Shown here in pieces: positions 7,155 to 16,005 of a stretch of 56,735 bases of DNA. Position numbers and translations under genes: made by a program. A model generated the notes under the pieces. It saw only the letters and a list, made by a program, of their open reading frames with translations. It was not told the origin of the DNA and ran no database searches. Location of the stretch: positions 1,107 through 57,841 of the forward strand of contig JAGWBB010000021.1 in assembly GCA_021296095.1 (NCBI GenBank), in the 5' to 3' direction. Every line of letters begins with the position of its first letter. Within the stretch, counting starts at the first letter, position 1. The stretch comes from Desulfurellaceae bacterium (lineage in GTDB: Bacteria; Desulfobacterota; Binatia; Bin18).

Positions 7155-8867
7155 CTACAGGCCCTCAACCCCGCGCAAGACCCGGCCGGGATAACTGCCG
7201 GTGTGCTTGCCGTCTTTGACCAGCACCTGCCCGTTCACGACCGTGTAGTGCATGCCCTCGCACTCCTGGACCAGGCGCGGTCCGTTACCCGGCAGATCGC
7301 TGACCTTGTGGGGCTCCAGGGGACGAATGGTGTCCGGGTCGAAGATCGCCATGTCGGCCGCCATGCCGGGGCGGATCATACCGCGGTCTTTGAGCCCCAG
7401 GGTCGCGGCCGGATGGGCGGCCAAGACCTTGATCGCCTTCTCCAGGCTCATCGCCCGGTTTTCCCGCACCCAGTGGCCCAGCAGGTATGAGGGATAGGCC
7501 GTGTCGCAGATGAACTGCACGTGCGCCCCGCCATCCGACAGCGACACCAGCGACGGCGGATAGTTGATGATCTGGCTGACCGCCTCCTCGTCGCCGTTGG
7601 CCAGGGGGGTGATGAACTGGGTGTCCAGGTCTTCTTCCAGCGACAGATCCATGAACACGTCGAAGACATCCCGGCCCTGTTCGGCGGCAATGTCGGCGAC
7701 GCTCTTGCCCTCGAGCGCCCGGTTCTTGTCCAGCGTGACCTCGTTGACGTACATCAGATCCCAGCGCTTGGAGAAGGCGCGCGGGGTGGGGTCGTCGATC
7801 AGGTCATAGCGCAGGTCTTTGCGCATGGCCGGGTCGCGGAAATGGCGCTTACGCTCTTCGGCGGTCAGGAAATGGACCCGCTTCCAGTTCGGCAGGTCGT
7901 CAAAAATCGTCGCGATATTCTTGAGCGAAAAACGGAACATGATCGGCCGACAGCTGGCCTGGGGATAGATCGGCAGCCCCTGCCTGAAGGCGCCGTCAAG
8001 CTCGCCCATCAGCTCCGACCACAGCTCGGGCTGATCCCACTGGTGAATCAGACCGATCCAGGTGGTAGGCAGCTTGGTCTCCTTGGCAATCGCCTTGAGC
8101 AGAGCCAGATCCTGGTCGCGCTCGGCCTTGTCTTTCTCATAGATCAAGACCCGCGGGTTGAACTCGAAAAAGCCCCGGCCGAACTCGCCGACCGCCTTGC
8201 ACACCTCAAACAGCTCTGCGTCTTCGGCCACCTTGCCCGGCATGGGCTCGCCGTGGTCGCCGACCTGGACCGGAGAGCGCGACACCGACAGTCCGGCGGC
8301 GCCGGCCCGCATGCCCTGGCGGACCAGCTCTTTCATCTGTTCCACCTCGTCCGCAGTCGCCGCCCGCTCAATGGCGTCGGCGCCCATGACATACATGCGC
8401 AGCGGCGAGTGGCCCATCAGAACCGCGACGTTCAGGCCCGGGTTCATGCCCTCGACGGCGTTCAGGTATTCGGGAAACGAGGTCCAGTTCCACGGCACGC
8501 CCTTCTCCAGGGTCTCGAAGTCCAAGCCTTCCACCCGCGAGAAAATATGCATCAGCGGGTCGCGGTGTTCGGGCTTGCACGGGGCAAAGGCCAGACCGCA
8601 GTTGCCCATGACCAGGCTGGTGACACCGTGCCAGCACGACGAGGTGAGCAGCGGGTCCCAAAAGACCTGGGCGTCGTAATGGGTGTGCACATCAACAAAG
8701 CCGGGGGTCACGGCCAGACCGTCGGCATCAATCGTCTGTGTGGCCTGGCCGTCCACCTCTCCGACGGCAACAATATGGCCGGCCTTGACCCCGATGTTGC
8801 CGCCATAACTGTCGGTCCCGGAGCCGTCATAGATCCGGCCGTTCTTGATCAGCAGGTCATAGCTCAT
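7155..8867 (-). CDS. Amidohydrolase, D-aminoacylase-like family, paralogue 2
   Basis: A 570-residue protein with HTHYDA at residues 61-66, MGNCG with the Cys metal ligand at 87-91, and SDGGAH near 444. It forms a second subfamily with the protein at 18209-19900 (both have FWDPLLTSSCWHG-like or SWDPLLTSSCWHG-like segments) and is distinct from paralogues 1 and 3. AAGGAGGGAGCGT immediately before the ATG at 8867 fixes the start. It is upstream of, and on the same strand as, the amidohydrolase-2 gene; the 110-bp gap between them holds the 15-bp inverted repeat. In this subfamily the segment TTWIGLIHQW stands where D-aminoacylases have their SHxK motif, so deacylation of D-amino acids is not assured. 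Confidence 0.85.
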   Translation of the reverse strand: MSYDLLIKNGRIYDGSGTDSYGGNIGVKAGHIVAVGEVDGQATQTIDADGLAVTPGFVDVHTHYDAQVFWDPLLTSSCWHGVTSLVMGNCGLAFAPCKPEHRDPLMHIFSRVEGLDFETLEKGVPWNWTSFPEYLNAVEGMNPGLNVAVLMGHSPLRMYVMGADAIERAATADEVEQMKELVRQGMRAGAAGLSVSRSPVQVGDHGEPMPGKVAEDAELFEVCKAVGEFGRGFFEFNPRVLIYEKDKAERDQDLALLKAIAKETKLPTTWIGLIHQWDQPELWSELMGELDGAFRQGLPIYPQASCRPIMFRFSLKNIATIFDDLPNWKRVHFLTAEERKRHFRDPAMRKDLRYDLIDDPTPRAFSKRWDLMYVNEVTLDKNRALEGKSVADIAAEQGRDVFDVFMDLSLEEDLDTQFITPLANGDEEAVSQIINYPPSLVSLSDGGAHVQFICDTAYPSYLLGHWVRENRAMSLEKAIKVLAAHPAATLGLKDRGMIRPGMAADMAIFDPDTIRPLEPHKVSDLPGNGPRLVQECEGMHYTVVNGQVLVKDGKHTGSYPGRVLRGVEGL

Positions 8868-9296
8868 ACGCTCCCTCCTTATCGAACTTGGCACAAAACT
8901 TGACGCGTCAGCAGGGGGAGGTAGACGGGGCGGGGGTGGGGCATCACACACGACGCGGCGGGTGTCATCCCGTTCTTTGCTGTATAGCCGGCTTGAGCGG
9001 CGATGAACAGAGGTGAGCACGGATTTTTGGCAGAACGCCGAGGCGGCCACCGCGCGTTTGGATCATCACAGATCGCAACACTCACGACACCTACTACCGT
9101 TTCACGTCACTCGGCGGCTGTGCGCAGGTTGACAACTGTTGGGCAACGGGACTAGGGGAAATCAAGGTCGTTGTTCGGTGACACCGCCGGCCTGTCCGTG
9201 ATGTCATCCCGCTACTCCTCGCTATCGTCCGACCGAACAACACGGGCTATCGCCGATGAAGCAGACACCGCAGCACAAAGCCTAAGGAGGGCTATC
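8868..9296. other. Divergent intergenic region without a gene
   Basis: This 429-bp stretch lies between the divergent amidohydrolase and alpha/beta hydrolase genes. I see no credible gene, no strong terminator and no tRNA. TTGACA at 9129-9134 could be a -35 box for the plus-strand gene, but no good -10 follows at the right spacing. Confidence 0.4.
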
Positions 9297-10178
9297 ATGG
9301 AACAGCGCGTCGTCCATTTCTACAGTGAAGGCAGCCGCCTGGAAGGCGACCTCTTTCTCCCGCCTGATTTCCGCAGTGGCGAGAAACGACCGGCTATCGT
9401 GTTGTGCCACGGGTTTACCGGTCTGCGCGAGTTGGTGCTGCCGGACTACGCCAAGGTCTTTGCCGCAGCCGGCTATGTCGCCCTGGGGTTTGACTACCGG
9501 GGGTTTGGCGGCAGCGAGGGATCCAAATGGCGGCTGCTTCCCCTGGAGCAGATCGACGATATCCGTAGTGCGATCACCTTTCTCCAAGCCCAGGCTGAGG
9601 TCGATCCTGACCGGATCGGGGTATGGGGCACGAGTTTTGGGGGTGGACACGCCCCGTATGTGGCCGGGGTCGATGAGCGGGTCAAGGTCGCGGTTGGCCA
9701 GGTCGGCTTTGGGGATGGGGAGCGGTTTATCAACGATGTGCGCTCCTACGGGGAGCGGCTCGAACTCGCCCAGACCCTGGAAGAGGACCGCCGGCAGCGT
9801 GTCTTGACCGGCCAGGGCCAGAAGCTCGATCCCCTGGAGCTGTCCCTGCGAGACCCCCAGTCGCGTGCCTTTTTACCAAAAGCGCTCGAAGCCTTTCCCC
9901 ATATGCGGTGTGAGCTGTCCTGGGAAACGGCCGAAAAAACCCTGGAATACAAGCCGATTGACGTGGTCGAACGGATCTCCCCCCGAGCGCTGTTGCTGAT
10001 CGGGGCGGAGAAGGATTCCATCTGTCCGATTGACGGCTATCGGAAACTGTACGAACGGGCCAAGGAGCCCAAGAAGCTGGAGGTCCTGCCTATCACCCAC
10101 TATGAGATCTACGAGGGCCAGTGGTTCGAGACCTCGTCTCGGCTGGCGCTTGGGTGGTATGATCGGTTCTTTAAGTAA
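9297..10178 (+). CDS. Alpha/beta hydrolase (dienelactone hydrolase-like)
   Basis: A 293-residue hydrolase. VLCHGFTGLRE forms the oxyanion region, GTSFGGG carries the nucleophile Ser near residue 113, IGAEKDSICP the acid Asp near 240, and THYEIYEGQ the catalytic His near 268. The GFDYRGFGGSEG loop is typical of X-Pro-peptidase and dienelactone-hydrolase-like enzymes (COG1073). CTAAGGAGGG just upstream supports the ATG at 9297; the longer in-frame opening at 9171 lacks a ribosome-binding site and homology. There is no signal peptide, so it is cytoplasmic. An aldo/keto reductase follows 56 bp later on the same strand. The ester or amide substrate is unknown. Confidence 0.85.
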   Translation: MEQRVVHFYSEGSRLEGDLFLPPDFRSGEKRPAIVLCHGFTGLRELVLPDYAKVFAAAGYVALGFDYRGFGGSEGSKWRLLPLEQIDDIRSAITFLQAQAEVDPDRIGVWGTSFGGGHAPYVAGVDERVKVAVGQVGFGDGERFINDVRSYGERLELAQTLEEDRRQRVLTGQGQKLDPLELSLRDPQSRAFLPKALEAFPHMRCELSWETAEKTLEYKPIDVVERISPRALLLIGAEKDSICPIDGYRKLYERAKEPKKLEVLPITHYEIYEGQWFETSSRLALGWYDRFFK

Positions 10179-10234
10179 ACCCAGGAGCGCGGATCGTCCC
10201 GAGTGATCCGCTTCCCATTTCAGGAGACACCTCT

Positions 10235-11176
10235 GTGGACTACACCACGCTGGGACGCAGCGGCCTGCGGGTCAGTATCGCCGGCCTGGGCTGCGGCGGG
10301 CACAGCCGCCTCGGCACGGCCACCGGCAACAGCGAGCAGGAATCAATCGCCGTGGTGCGACAGGCCCTGGATCTGGGCATCACCCTGATCGACACGGCCG
10401 AGGCCTACGGCACCGAAGCCATTGTCGGCAAGGCGCTCCGGGATGTCCGGCGCGATCAGGTCGTCATTGCGACCAAAAAGCTGCTGCCGGCTGACGACCA
10501 TCCCGATCCGGCCGGAGCGTTCAGACGCGGCCTGGAGCACAGCCTGCGACGGCTCGGGACCGACCACGTCGATATCTACTTCCTGCACGGCGTGCGGCCC
10601 GAGCAGTACCGCTTTGCCCACGAGGTCCTCGTTCCGGTCCTGACCAGCATGCGCGAGCAGGGCAAGCTGCGCTGTATCGGCATCACCGAGGCGTTCAGCC
10701 GCGACCCCGGCCACCAGACGCTGCAACAGGCGGTGCGGGCGGACTGTTGGGATGTCATGATGGTCGGCTTCAGCCTGCTGAACCAGTCCGCCCGCAGCCG
10801 CGTGTTTCCCCACACCCAGGCCCGCAACATCGGGGTGCTGGGCATGTTTGCCGTGCGCACAGCCCTCAGCCAAACGGCCCGGCTCAAGGCCGTGCTGACC
10901 GAGCTGAAGGGCAGCAATCAGCTGGCCGCCGAGGTGGCTGAGGCGGCCGACCCGCTCGGCTTCCTCACCCAGAGTGGCAAAGCGGCCAGCCTGCCCGAGG
11001 CCGCCTACCGCTACTGCCGCCACGAGCCCGGCATCGACGTGGTGCTGACCGGCACCGGCAAGCTCGAACACCTGCAGGCCAATGTCGCCGCGCTGCTCAA
11101 ACCGCCGCTTATCGAAGAGGACGTGCAGCGGCTCTCGGACCTGTTCGGCCGGGTCGATTCGGTGTCCGGGAATTAG
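10235..11176 (+). CDS. Aldo/keto reductase family oxidoreductase
   Basis: A 313-residue NADPH-dependent reductase of the MocA/YajO-like group. It starts GTG (MDYTTLGRSGLRVS) with CAGGAGAC upstream. The catalytic tetrad is visible as Asp in LIDTAEAYG, Tyr in the same segment, Lys in IATKK and His in IYFLHGV. It reduces carbonyls to alcohols in the cytoplasm. Its C-terminus is somewhat divergent: PEAAYRYCRHEPGIDVVLTGTGKLEHL is the NADP-site equivalent. It lies 56 bp after the alpha/beta hydrolase and 116 bp before an amidohydrolase, all on the plus strand, so one pathway module is plausible. Confidence 0.85.
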   Translation: MDYTTLGRSGLRVSIAGLGCGGHSRLGTATGNSEQESIAVVRQALDLGITLIDTAEAYGTEAIVGKALRDVRRDQVVIATKKLLPADDHPDPAGAFRRGLEHSLRRLGTDHVDIYFLHGVRPEQYRFAHEVLVPVLTSMREQGKLRCIGITEAFSRDPGHQTLQQAVRADCWDVMMVGFSLLNQSARSRVFPHTQARNIGVLGMFAVRTALSQTARLKAVLTELKGSNQLAAEVAEAADPLGFLTQSGKAASLPEAAYRYCRHEPGIDVVLTGTGKLEHLQANVAALLKPPLIEEDVQRLSDLFGRVDSVSGN

Positions 11177-11292
11177 GCCCGAGGGGGAATGCCTCACGTC
11201 TTGCATTTGAAACAAAAAGCGGCCTATCGTGCACACACAGGGGATATGAAGAGGCCCGAGAAGAGCAATCTACCAACCATAAGGAGGGGCAT

Positions 11293-13026
11293 ATGCCACA
11301 GTTTGACACGGTTATTAAGGATGGGACGATTGTCGATGGTGCCCTGATGCCGCCGTTCCGTAGCGACATCGGGATCAAGGACGGCAAGATCGCCAAAATC
11401 GGTAAGATCAACACCAACGAGGGCGCCACAGTCCTTGACGCCTCGGGCATGATCGTCGCGCCGGGCGCGGTTGACCTGCACGCCCACTACGACGCGCCGC
11501 TGCACTGGGACCCGTACTGCACAATCGGCAGCTGGCACGGCGTGACCTCGGTCACCAACGGCAACTGCGGCTTCGGTTTTGCGCCGGTCCACCACAAGGA
11601 CGCCGACCGTTCGATGTACTCGATGGAGCGCAACGAAGCCATCCCGTTTGACGCCATGAAGGCGACCATGCCCTTCTCGTGGGAAACCTTCCCGCAGTGG
11701 ATGGACCACATCGACAGCCTGCCCAAGGGTATCAACATGATCCAGCTCGTGCCGGTCACTCCGCTGGTGAGCTATGTGATGGGCGGCTGGGATCAGGCCA
11801 AGAGCCGTCAGCCCAACGAGACCGAGATGCAGGAAATCATCCGCATTCTTGACGAGTCGATGGCGGTCGGGGCCAACGGCTGGGCAGCCCAGCGCCTGAC
11901 CGGCTACGGCGCGTCGGTGCAGCGGGACTACGACGGCACCCTGATGGTCTCGGACATGATGTCGGACGAGTTCTATCAGCAGCTGGCCAAGGCGATGAGT
12001 AAGTATGACCGGGGCACCATCCAGTACGCCCAGAACTCGGGCGCCATTGATGAAGGCGTCGAGGGCAACCGCCGTGATATGAGCTTTGGCGGACAGCTGG
12101 CCGCGTTGGCCAACAACCCGCTGATCTTCAACGCCGTGCTGGTCACCGACGAGAAGCCCGAGGTGTTCCGCACCATGCTGAGCGTGGTGGACGAGTACAA
12201 CAAAAAGGGCGTGCCGCTGGTCGCCCACGGCCTGACCAAGCGACTCGATTTCCGCTTCTCGTTCTCGGACGAATGGAACCTGTTTGACAATGTGGACGCC
12301 TGGCGGGAGGCGACCCTGGGCACCGAGGAGGAGCGCAAGATCAAACTCGCCAACCCCGACCTGCGCCAGTCCATGAAGGCCGAGTACGACCGCACCAAGC
12401 AGCCCAAGGCACTGGGTGACATCGCCACCTTCATCTGCCGCAAGGTGGAAAGCGAGGAGATGAGCAAGAAGTATCGGGATCGCATGGTCGGAGACATCGC
12501 CCGGGAAGAGAACAAGCATGTCGTCGATACCCTGCTCGACATCTCGGCCGCCGACAACTGGAAGACCGAGTGGCTGACCCCGATGCGCAACCAGAACCCC
12601 GAGTACTGCAAGGAACTCCTGAGCCACCGCACAGTCGCCGGTTTTTCCGACGGCGGGGCGCACACCAAGTTCCAGACCCTGGGCGCGTATGTCACCGACC
12701 TGCTGACCTGGATGGTGCGGGATACCGAGACCATCACCCTGGAGCAGGCCCACCATCATCTGAGCTACCTGCCGGCCTGGACCGCAGGTTTCCGGGACCG
12801 GGGCTGTCTGCGGGAGGGCATGGCGGCCGACATTCTGGTCTACGACCTTGAGAAACTCGCGGTCAAGCCGACCGAAATCCTGCACGACGTGCCGCCCAAC
12901 AACTGGCGGCGGGTCCAGGGGGCGGACGGCTACCGCTGGATCATGGTCAACGGTGACGTGACCTTCGAGGACGGCCAGAGCACCGGCGCGCTGCCGGGCA
13001 AGCTGGTTCGCTGCAACCAGTTCTAG
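11293..13026 (+). CDS. Amidohydrolase, D-aminoacylase-like family, paralogue 3
   Basis: A 577-residue protein closely related to the one at 1358-3112. The metal motif is HAHYDA at residues 63-68 (Ala instead of Thr between the two His, which still leaves HxH), GNCG is at 90-93 and SDGGAH near 452. The start follows AAGGAGGGGCAT. Like its paralogue it lacks the SHxK histidine segment, with LIFNAVLV in that place. Its stop codon TAG is the first base triplet of a 117-bp MITE-like element, and a strong intrinsic terminator follows at 13181. It ends the plus-strand run beginning with the alpha/beta hydrolase. Confidence 0.85.
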   Translation: MPQFDTVIKDGTIVDGALMPPFRSDIGIKDGKIAKIGKINTNEGATVLDASGMIVAPGAVDLHAHYDAPLHWDPYCTIGSWHGVTSVTNGNCGFGFAPVHHKDADRSMYSMERNEAIPFDAMKATMPFSWETFPQWMDHIDSLPKGINMIQLVPVTPLVSYVMGGWDQAKSRQPNETEMQEIIRILDESMAVGANGWAAQRLTGYGASVQRDYDGTLMVSDMMSDEFYQQLAKAMSKYDRGTIQYAQNSGAIDEGVEGNRRDMSFGGQLAALANNPLIFNAVLVTDEKPEVFRTMLSVVDEYNKKGVPLVAHGLTKRLDFRFSFSDEWNLFDNVDAWREATLGTEEERKIKLANPDLRQSMKAEYDRTKQPKALGDIATFICRKVESEEMSKKYRDRMVGDIAREENKHVVDTLLDISAADNWKTEWLTPMRNQNPEYCKELLSHRTVAGFSDGGAHTKFQTLGAYVTDLLTWMVRDTETITLEQAHHHLSYLPAWTAGFRDRGCLREGMAADILVYDLEKLAVKPTEILHDVPPNNWRRVQGADGYRWIMVNGDVTFEDGQSTGALPGKLVRCNQF

Positions 13027-13140
13027 AGCGGTTCACGTTAAGCTGTAGCCGTGCCACTCTCGTCATGCCGGACGTGATCCGGGCTTTCGCCGGAATGACG
13101 ACAAGGACCGGCTGGCTATACGGAATCGTGAAGTGCTCTA
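13024..13140. repeat. MITE-like element with 14-bp terminal inverted repeats
   Basis: The ends TAGAGCGGTTCACG (13024-13037) and CGTGAAGTGCTCTA (13127-13140) are inverted repeats matching at 12 of 14 positions. Inside is a second palindrome with arms CGTCATGCCGG and CCGGAATGACG (13061-13100), a sequence type common in bacterial interspersed repeats. The element codes for nothing and supplies the stop codon of the preceding gene. Confidence 0.5.
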
Positions 13141-13180
13141 GGCCGAACGGGCTGGGCGCTGCCCAGCTTGAGCGACACCA

Positions 13181-13215
13181 CGGGGAACCGGACTTAGACC
13201 GGTTCCCCGTTTTTT
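13181..13215 (+). terminator. Rho-independent terminator
   Basis: An 11-bp perfect GC-rich stem (CGGGGAACCGG with its complement), a 7-nt loop and six T residues. It lies 155 bp after the amidohydrolase stop and 15 bp before the next plus-strand start. It should end transcription of the upstream unit and insulate the next gene. Confidence 0.9.
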
Positions 13216-13230
13216 GTCAGCGCAAGAATC

Positions 13231-13998
13231 ATGACTGAGCAAGCCGCCTTCGGGGTAGGCAATCCATTTATCCTGGACCAACACAGAGTCCGGGAGCGCA
13301 TCAGCCTGTGTCACAGCGGCGATGCCGGTCGTCTGGCGGATCGGATCCGTATTGCGATTCCGGTCGACGACGCGCGGACGGTCTACACGGTCCTGGCAGA
13401 CGCGATGCAAGCGCTGCATGCGAAGAGCGTGTCACAAGACGACCGCTTCAAGCATCCGGCCCCGGACGGACACCGCGATCTTCAGGCTCACGTCCGCCTG
13501 CCAAACGCGGCGGATGAGGTCGCCACCCTGATGATCGTCTCCACCGAAATGCTGGAGGCCAAGCGCCGCTGCCTGCCACTCGAAGCGCGCCTGAACGCCA
13601 GTCAGAGCGTCCTTTCAGCCATATCGTCGGGTCCGCTCGTCGTCGTGTCCGACCTCTTCAACTATGTCCGGCCCAAGGCCAAGCTGTGTTTCGCCGGCTT
13701 TGATTCGCTCCAGACCGCAACAGACTTTGCCCAGCGTCGCACCAGAGACAATATCCGCTCCCTCCACAACACCGCCCTGAGCAGATATGTGCTGCGGCTC
13801 ACCTGGCTGATGTACGGAGAAGATGTGATTGTGGTTCAGAACAATGGGGTGGGCAGAGGCCCCCGGCTGGTGTACCACTCCTTCGATGAAGCGGACGAGT
13901 TGCTCATACACCGGCCGTGGGCCGATGAAGAAGTAGACTGGTGGCGGATACAGGAGGAAGGCCGGCTGGGCGTCAGCGTTTTGCCGTGTGTCTGGTGA
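13231..13998 (+). CDS. Uncharacterised protein with a stretch resembling RelA/SpoT-type domains
   Basis: A 255-residue cytoplasmic protein that I do not firmly recognise. Residues 70-115 (DDRFKHPAPDGHRDLQAHVRLP, then TEMLEAKRR) resemble the 'D-R-F-x-P-x-x-D-G-Y-R-D-x-x-x-x-V-R-L' to 'M-L-x-A-K' part of RelA/SpoT-like nucleotidyltransferase domains found in some toxins and effectors. The catalytic Glu-Gln strand of that family appears replaced (VATLMIV). The C-terminal part contains a Trp- and acid-rich tail (RPWADEEVDWWRIQEEG). The start ATG is only 15 bp after a terminator and has no strong ribosome-binding site. No partner gene is adjacent. The RelA/SpoT link is tentative. Confidence 0.55.
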   Translation: MTEQAAFGVGNPFILDQHRVRERISLCHSGDAGRLADRIRIAIPVDDARTVYTVLADAMQALHAKSVSQDDRFKHPAPDGHRDLQAHVRLPNAADEVATLMIVSTEMLEAKRRCLPLEARLNASQSVLSAISSGPLVVVSDLFNYVRPKAKLCFAGFDSLQTATDFAQRRTRDNIRSLHNTALSRYVLRLTWLMYGEDVIVVQNNGVGRGPRLVYHSFDEADELLIHRPWADEEVDWWRIQEEGRLGVSVLPCVW

Positions 13999-14020
13999 GT
14001 CAGCCCGGCGGCCATCCACC

Positions 14021-14087
14021 GGGCTGCTCTCACTCGCGGGCTGCTCTCACTCGCGGGCTGCTCTCACTCGCGGGCTGCTCTCACTCG
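14021..14087. repeat. 17-bp tandem repeat, four copies
   Basis: The unit GGGCTGCTCTCACTCGC starts at 14021, 14038, 14055 and 14072; the last copy differs only at its end. It lies in the intergenic space between two convergent genes and has no spacers, so it is not a CRISPR. Identical units suggest recent slippage growth. Confidence 0.9.
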
Positions 14088-14119
14088 GCTGAGGAGGAAT
14101 TCCCGTCCGCCGAATCGTC

Positions 14120-14548
14120 TCAGGACTGCTTGAGCCCCAGGTCGCCGGCGATATCGAAGTGAATTTTGCGGACCTTGAACCGCCACGTGTCTCCCTGCTT
14201 GACAAGCAGGTCTTCGTAGCGACCGGCCAGCGAGGTCAGAATGCCCTGCTCGCCCTCGCGCACGACGATGATATAGCTGTCGGCTTTGGCCTCCGTGCCG
14301 TTGACCTGTATCATGCTGTTCATGGTGCAGTGCTTGCGGGCCGGCCCTTCGCCCTGGGTGGGAACCGCCTTGGCAATGAAATCCCGAAGCGCCGCCCGGC
14401 CCTGGACTTGTCCCCGAGGTCCGGCATCAAACAGCGCATCCTCGCTGAACAGCTCGGCCCATTTGTCGAACTCGCCGCCATCAACATGAAAACAGTAGGC
14501 CGACAAGACATCACGAATGGCTTCTTTTTCTTCCAAGATCGAGGCCAT
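14120..14548 (-). CDS. SnoaL/NTF2-like family protein
   Basis: A 142-residue protein of the nuclear-transport-factor-2-like fold. The pattern EKEAIRDVLSAYCFHVDGGEFDKWAELFSEDALFD at the N-terminus and the C-terminal strands (SYIIVV, GRYEDLLVKQGDTWRFKVRKI) are typical of SnoaL_4 proteins, such as ring-hydroxylating dioxygenase small-subunit-like or ketosteroid-isomerase-like enzymes. The ATG at 14548 follows AAAGGAGGA. It lies 64 bp downstream of an amidohydrolase-2 gene on the same strand, so the pair is probably an operon. It may act as an isomerase, dehydratase or hydrolase on the same compound; no catalytic residues can be assigned. Confidence 0.8.
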   Translation of the reverse strand: MASILEEKEAIRDVLSAYCFHVDGGEFDKWAELFSEDALFDAGPRGQVQGRAALRDFIAKAVPTQGEGPARKHCTMNSMIQVNGTEAKADSYIIVVREGEQGILTSLAGRYEDLLVKQGDTWRFKVRKIHFDIAGDLGLKQS

Positions 14549-14612
14549 GCTGGAGTCCTCCTTTTTGTGTACGGCCGGGGCATGTCCGCCCCGACCGTCG
14601 TCTGAGACAGCC

Positions 14613-15740
14613 CTAGCCGAGTTGGTACAGCTCGGCGGCGTTGCCGACCACCAGCTTGTACACGTCGGCCTCCGGCAGCCCGGCAAAGTCCCGGCTGATG
14701 GCTTCCTGCGAGTACGGGAAGGTCCCCTCGGTATGCGGATAGTCCGAGCCCCACATCAGCCGATCCATCGGTACCAGCCCCTCGCGGGCCAGGATGATCC
14801 CGGACCGATCTTCCTCAAACGTGGCCCAGAACTGGCGGTTGAAATAGAAACTCGGCGGCTCCTCCAGCTGCGGCTCCATCCAGCGGCGATGATCCGTCCA
14901 CCAGTGATCCATGAAACCCAGCACGGTCGGGATCCAGCCGATGCCGGCCTCGGCGATGATGAAGCGCAGTTTGGGATAGCGCTGGGGTATGCCGGCCCAG
15001 ATCAGTTCGGCCATGCCCAGCTCGCCGGTCACGATCTTGCTCTGCACCACCCCGACGCCAATGCCCAGCTTCACGAAGTTGTCGTAGACGGGCTCGCCGG
15101 TCGTCCCGATATGGATCGAGACCGGATAGTCGATCTCCTCCAGCGCGGCCCACAGCGGCTCGTACTCGGGCCGTGAATAGGGCCGACCAACCATGGTCGT
15201 GGGGATGGAGATGGTCTTGATACCCGGTAGCTTGGCCACCCGATAGGCTTCCTCGACCGCCCACTCTACCGGTCCACGCATCGGCACCATCGCCCCACCC
15301 AGGAAGCGCTCCGGCGAAACCGCGCAGAACTCGCTCACCCAGTCGTTATACACCCGGATACTCTCGCGCTGATATTCGGCATCCGGGGCAGCCCAGAACT
15401 GGAGTCCAAGCGCGCCCGGATACATGACCTCGGCCCGGATGTGGTCCAGCTCCAGGTCGGTCAGCCGTGCCTGGGGGTCCCAGGCGCCGGGCCGCGTGTC
15501 GGCGTGCCGATGGCCGCCCATCATCTTGATTTCTCCGGCAATCTTGTCCTCCATCGAGGCGCCCTCAAGACCGACCGGAAACGGCGTCACCCCGTCAATA
15601 ATGTACCAATCGGCATCGTCGCGCGCCTCGACGCGTGGCGCCCGGTCACGAAAACGCGTATCCATGCGATCCGTCCACAGCTCAGCCGGCTCGACAACAT
15701 GCCCATCGGCTGAGACATAACCACCTTCAAAGCTTGCCAT
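14613..15740 (-). CDS. Amidohydrolase family 2 protein, second copy
   Basis: A 375-residue TIM-barrel hydrolase with Asp12-x-His14 in SADGHVVEP, a central His in SIHIGTTG, and GSDYPHTEG near residue 331 carrying the conserved Asp. It is paralogous to the protein at 5938-7044. AAGGAGGGAGCGT before the ATG at 15740 fixes the start and is the same leader sequence used by the amidohydrolase at 8867. Related enzymes decarboxylate or hydrolyse aromatic acids and their ring-fission products. The SnoaL-like gene follows in the same operon. The protein is cytoplasmic, and its substrate is unknown. Confidence 0.85.
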   Translation of the reverse strand: MASFEGGYVSADGHVVEPAELWTDRMDTRFRDRAPRVEARDDADWYIIDGVTPFPVGLEGASMEDKIAGEIKMMGGHRHADTRPGAWDPQARLTDLELDHIRAEVMYPGALGLQFWAAPDAEYQRESIRVYNDWVSEFCAVSPERFLGGAMVPMRGPVEWAVEEAYRVAKLPGIKTISIPTTMVGRPYSRPEYEPLWAALEEIDYPVSIHIGTTGEPVYDNFVKLGIGVGVVQSKIVTGELGMAELIWAGIPQRYPKLRFIIAEAGIGWIPTVLGFMDHWWTDHRRWMEPQLEEPPSFYFNRQFWATFEEDRSGIILAREGLVPMDRLMWGSDYPHTEGTFPYSQEAISRDFAGLPEADVYKLVVGNAAELYQLG

Positions 15741-16005
15741 ACGCTCCCTCCTTTGCTTGGTAGAAAAATCCCCGTGAGACACGAAAACGAAAGATCACCT
15801 CCAGCATGAACGCGATTGCTTCTGCTTGTCAAGGCGCGCCCGTCCCAGGCGGGAAGGTCACACCATCGACTTGAACAAGCTGGATTGGTATGGATCGTTC
15901 AGTCGTCCGAGGGACCACGGCACTGTGGCTGCGGACCGAGCGCCCAACACAGTGTGTGATGGTCAAGCGTGACGAGTCGGAGCAGGAAGACGAAACGAGA
16001 CGACG

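Noticed and set aside
7521-8903. A 460-codon plus-strand frame
   Set aside because: Antisense shadow of the amidohydrolase at 7155-8867; low-complexity composition and no ribosome-binding site.
11224-12885. A 553-codon minus-strand frame
   Set aside because: Antisense shadow of the amidohydrolase at 11293-13026, which has metal motifs and a strong ribosome-binding site.
14021-14087. Possible CRISPR array
   Set aside because: The 17-bp units are directly adjacent without spacers and no cas genes are present.
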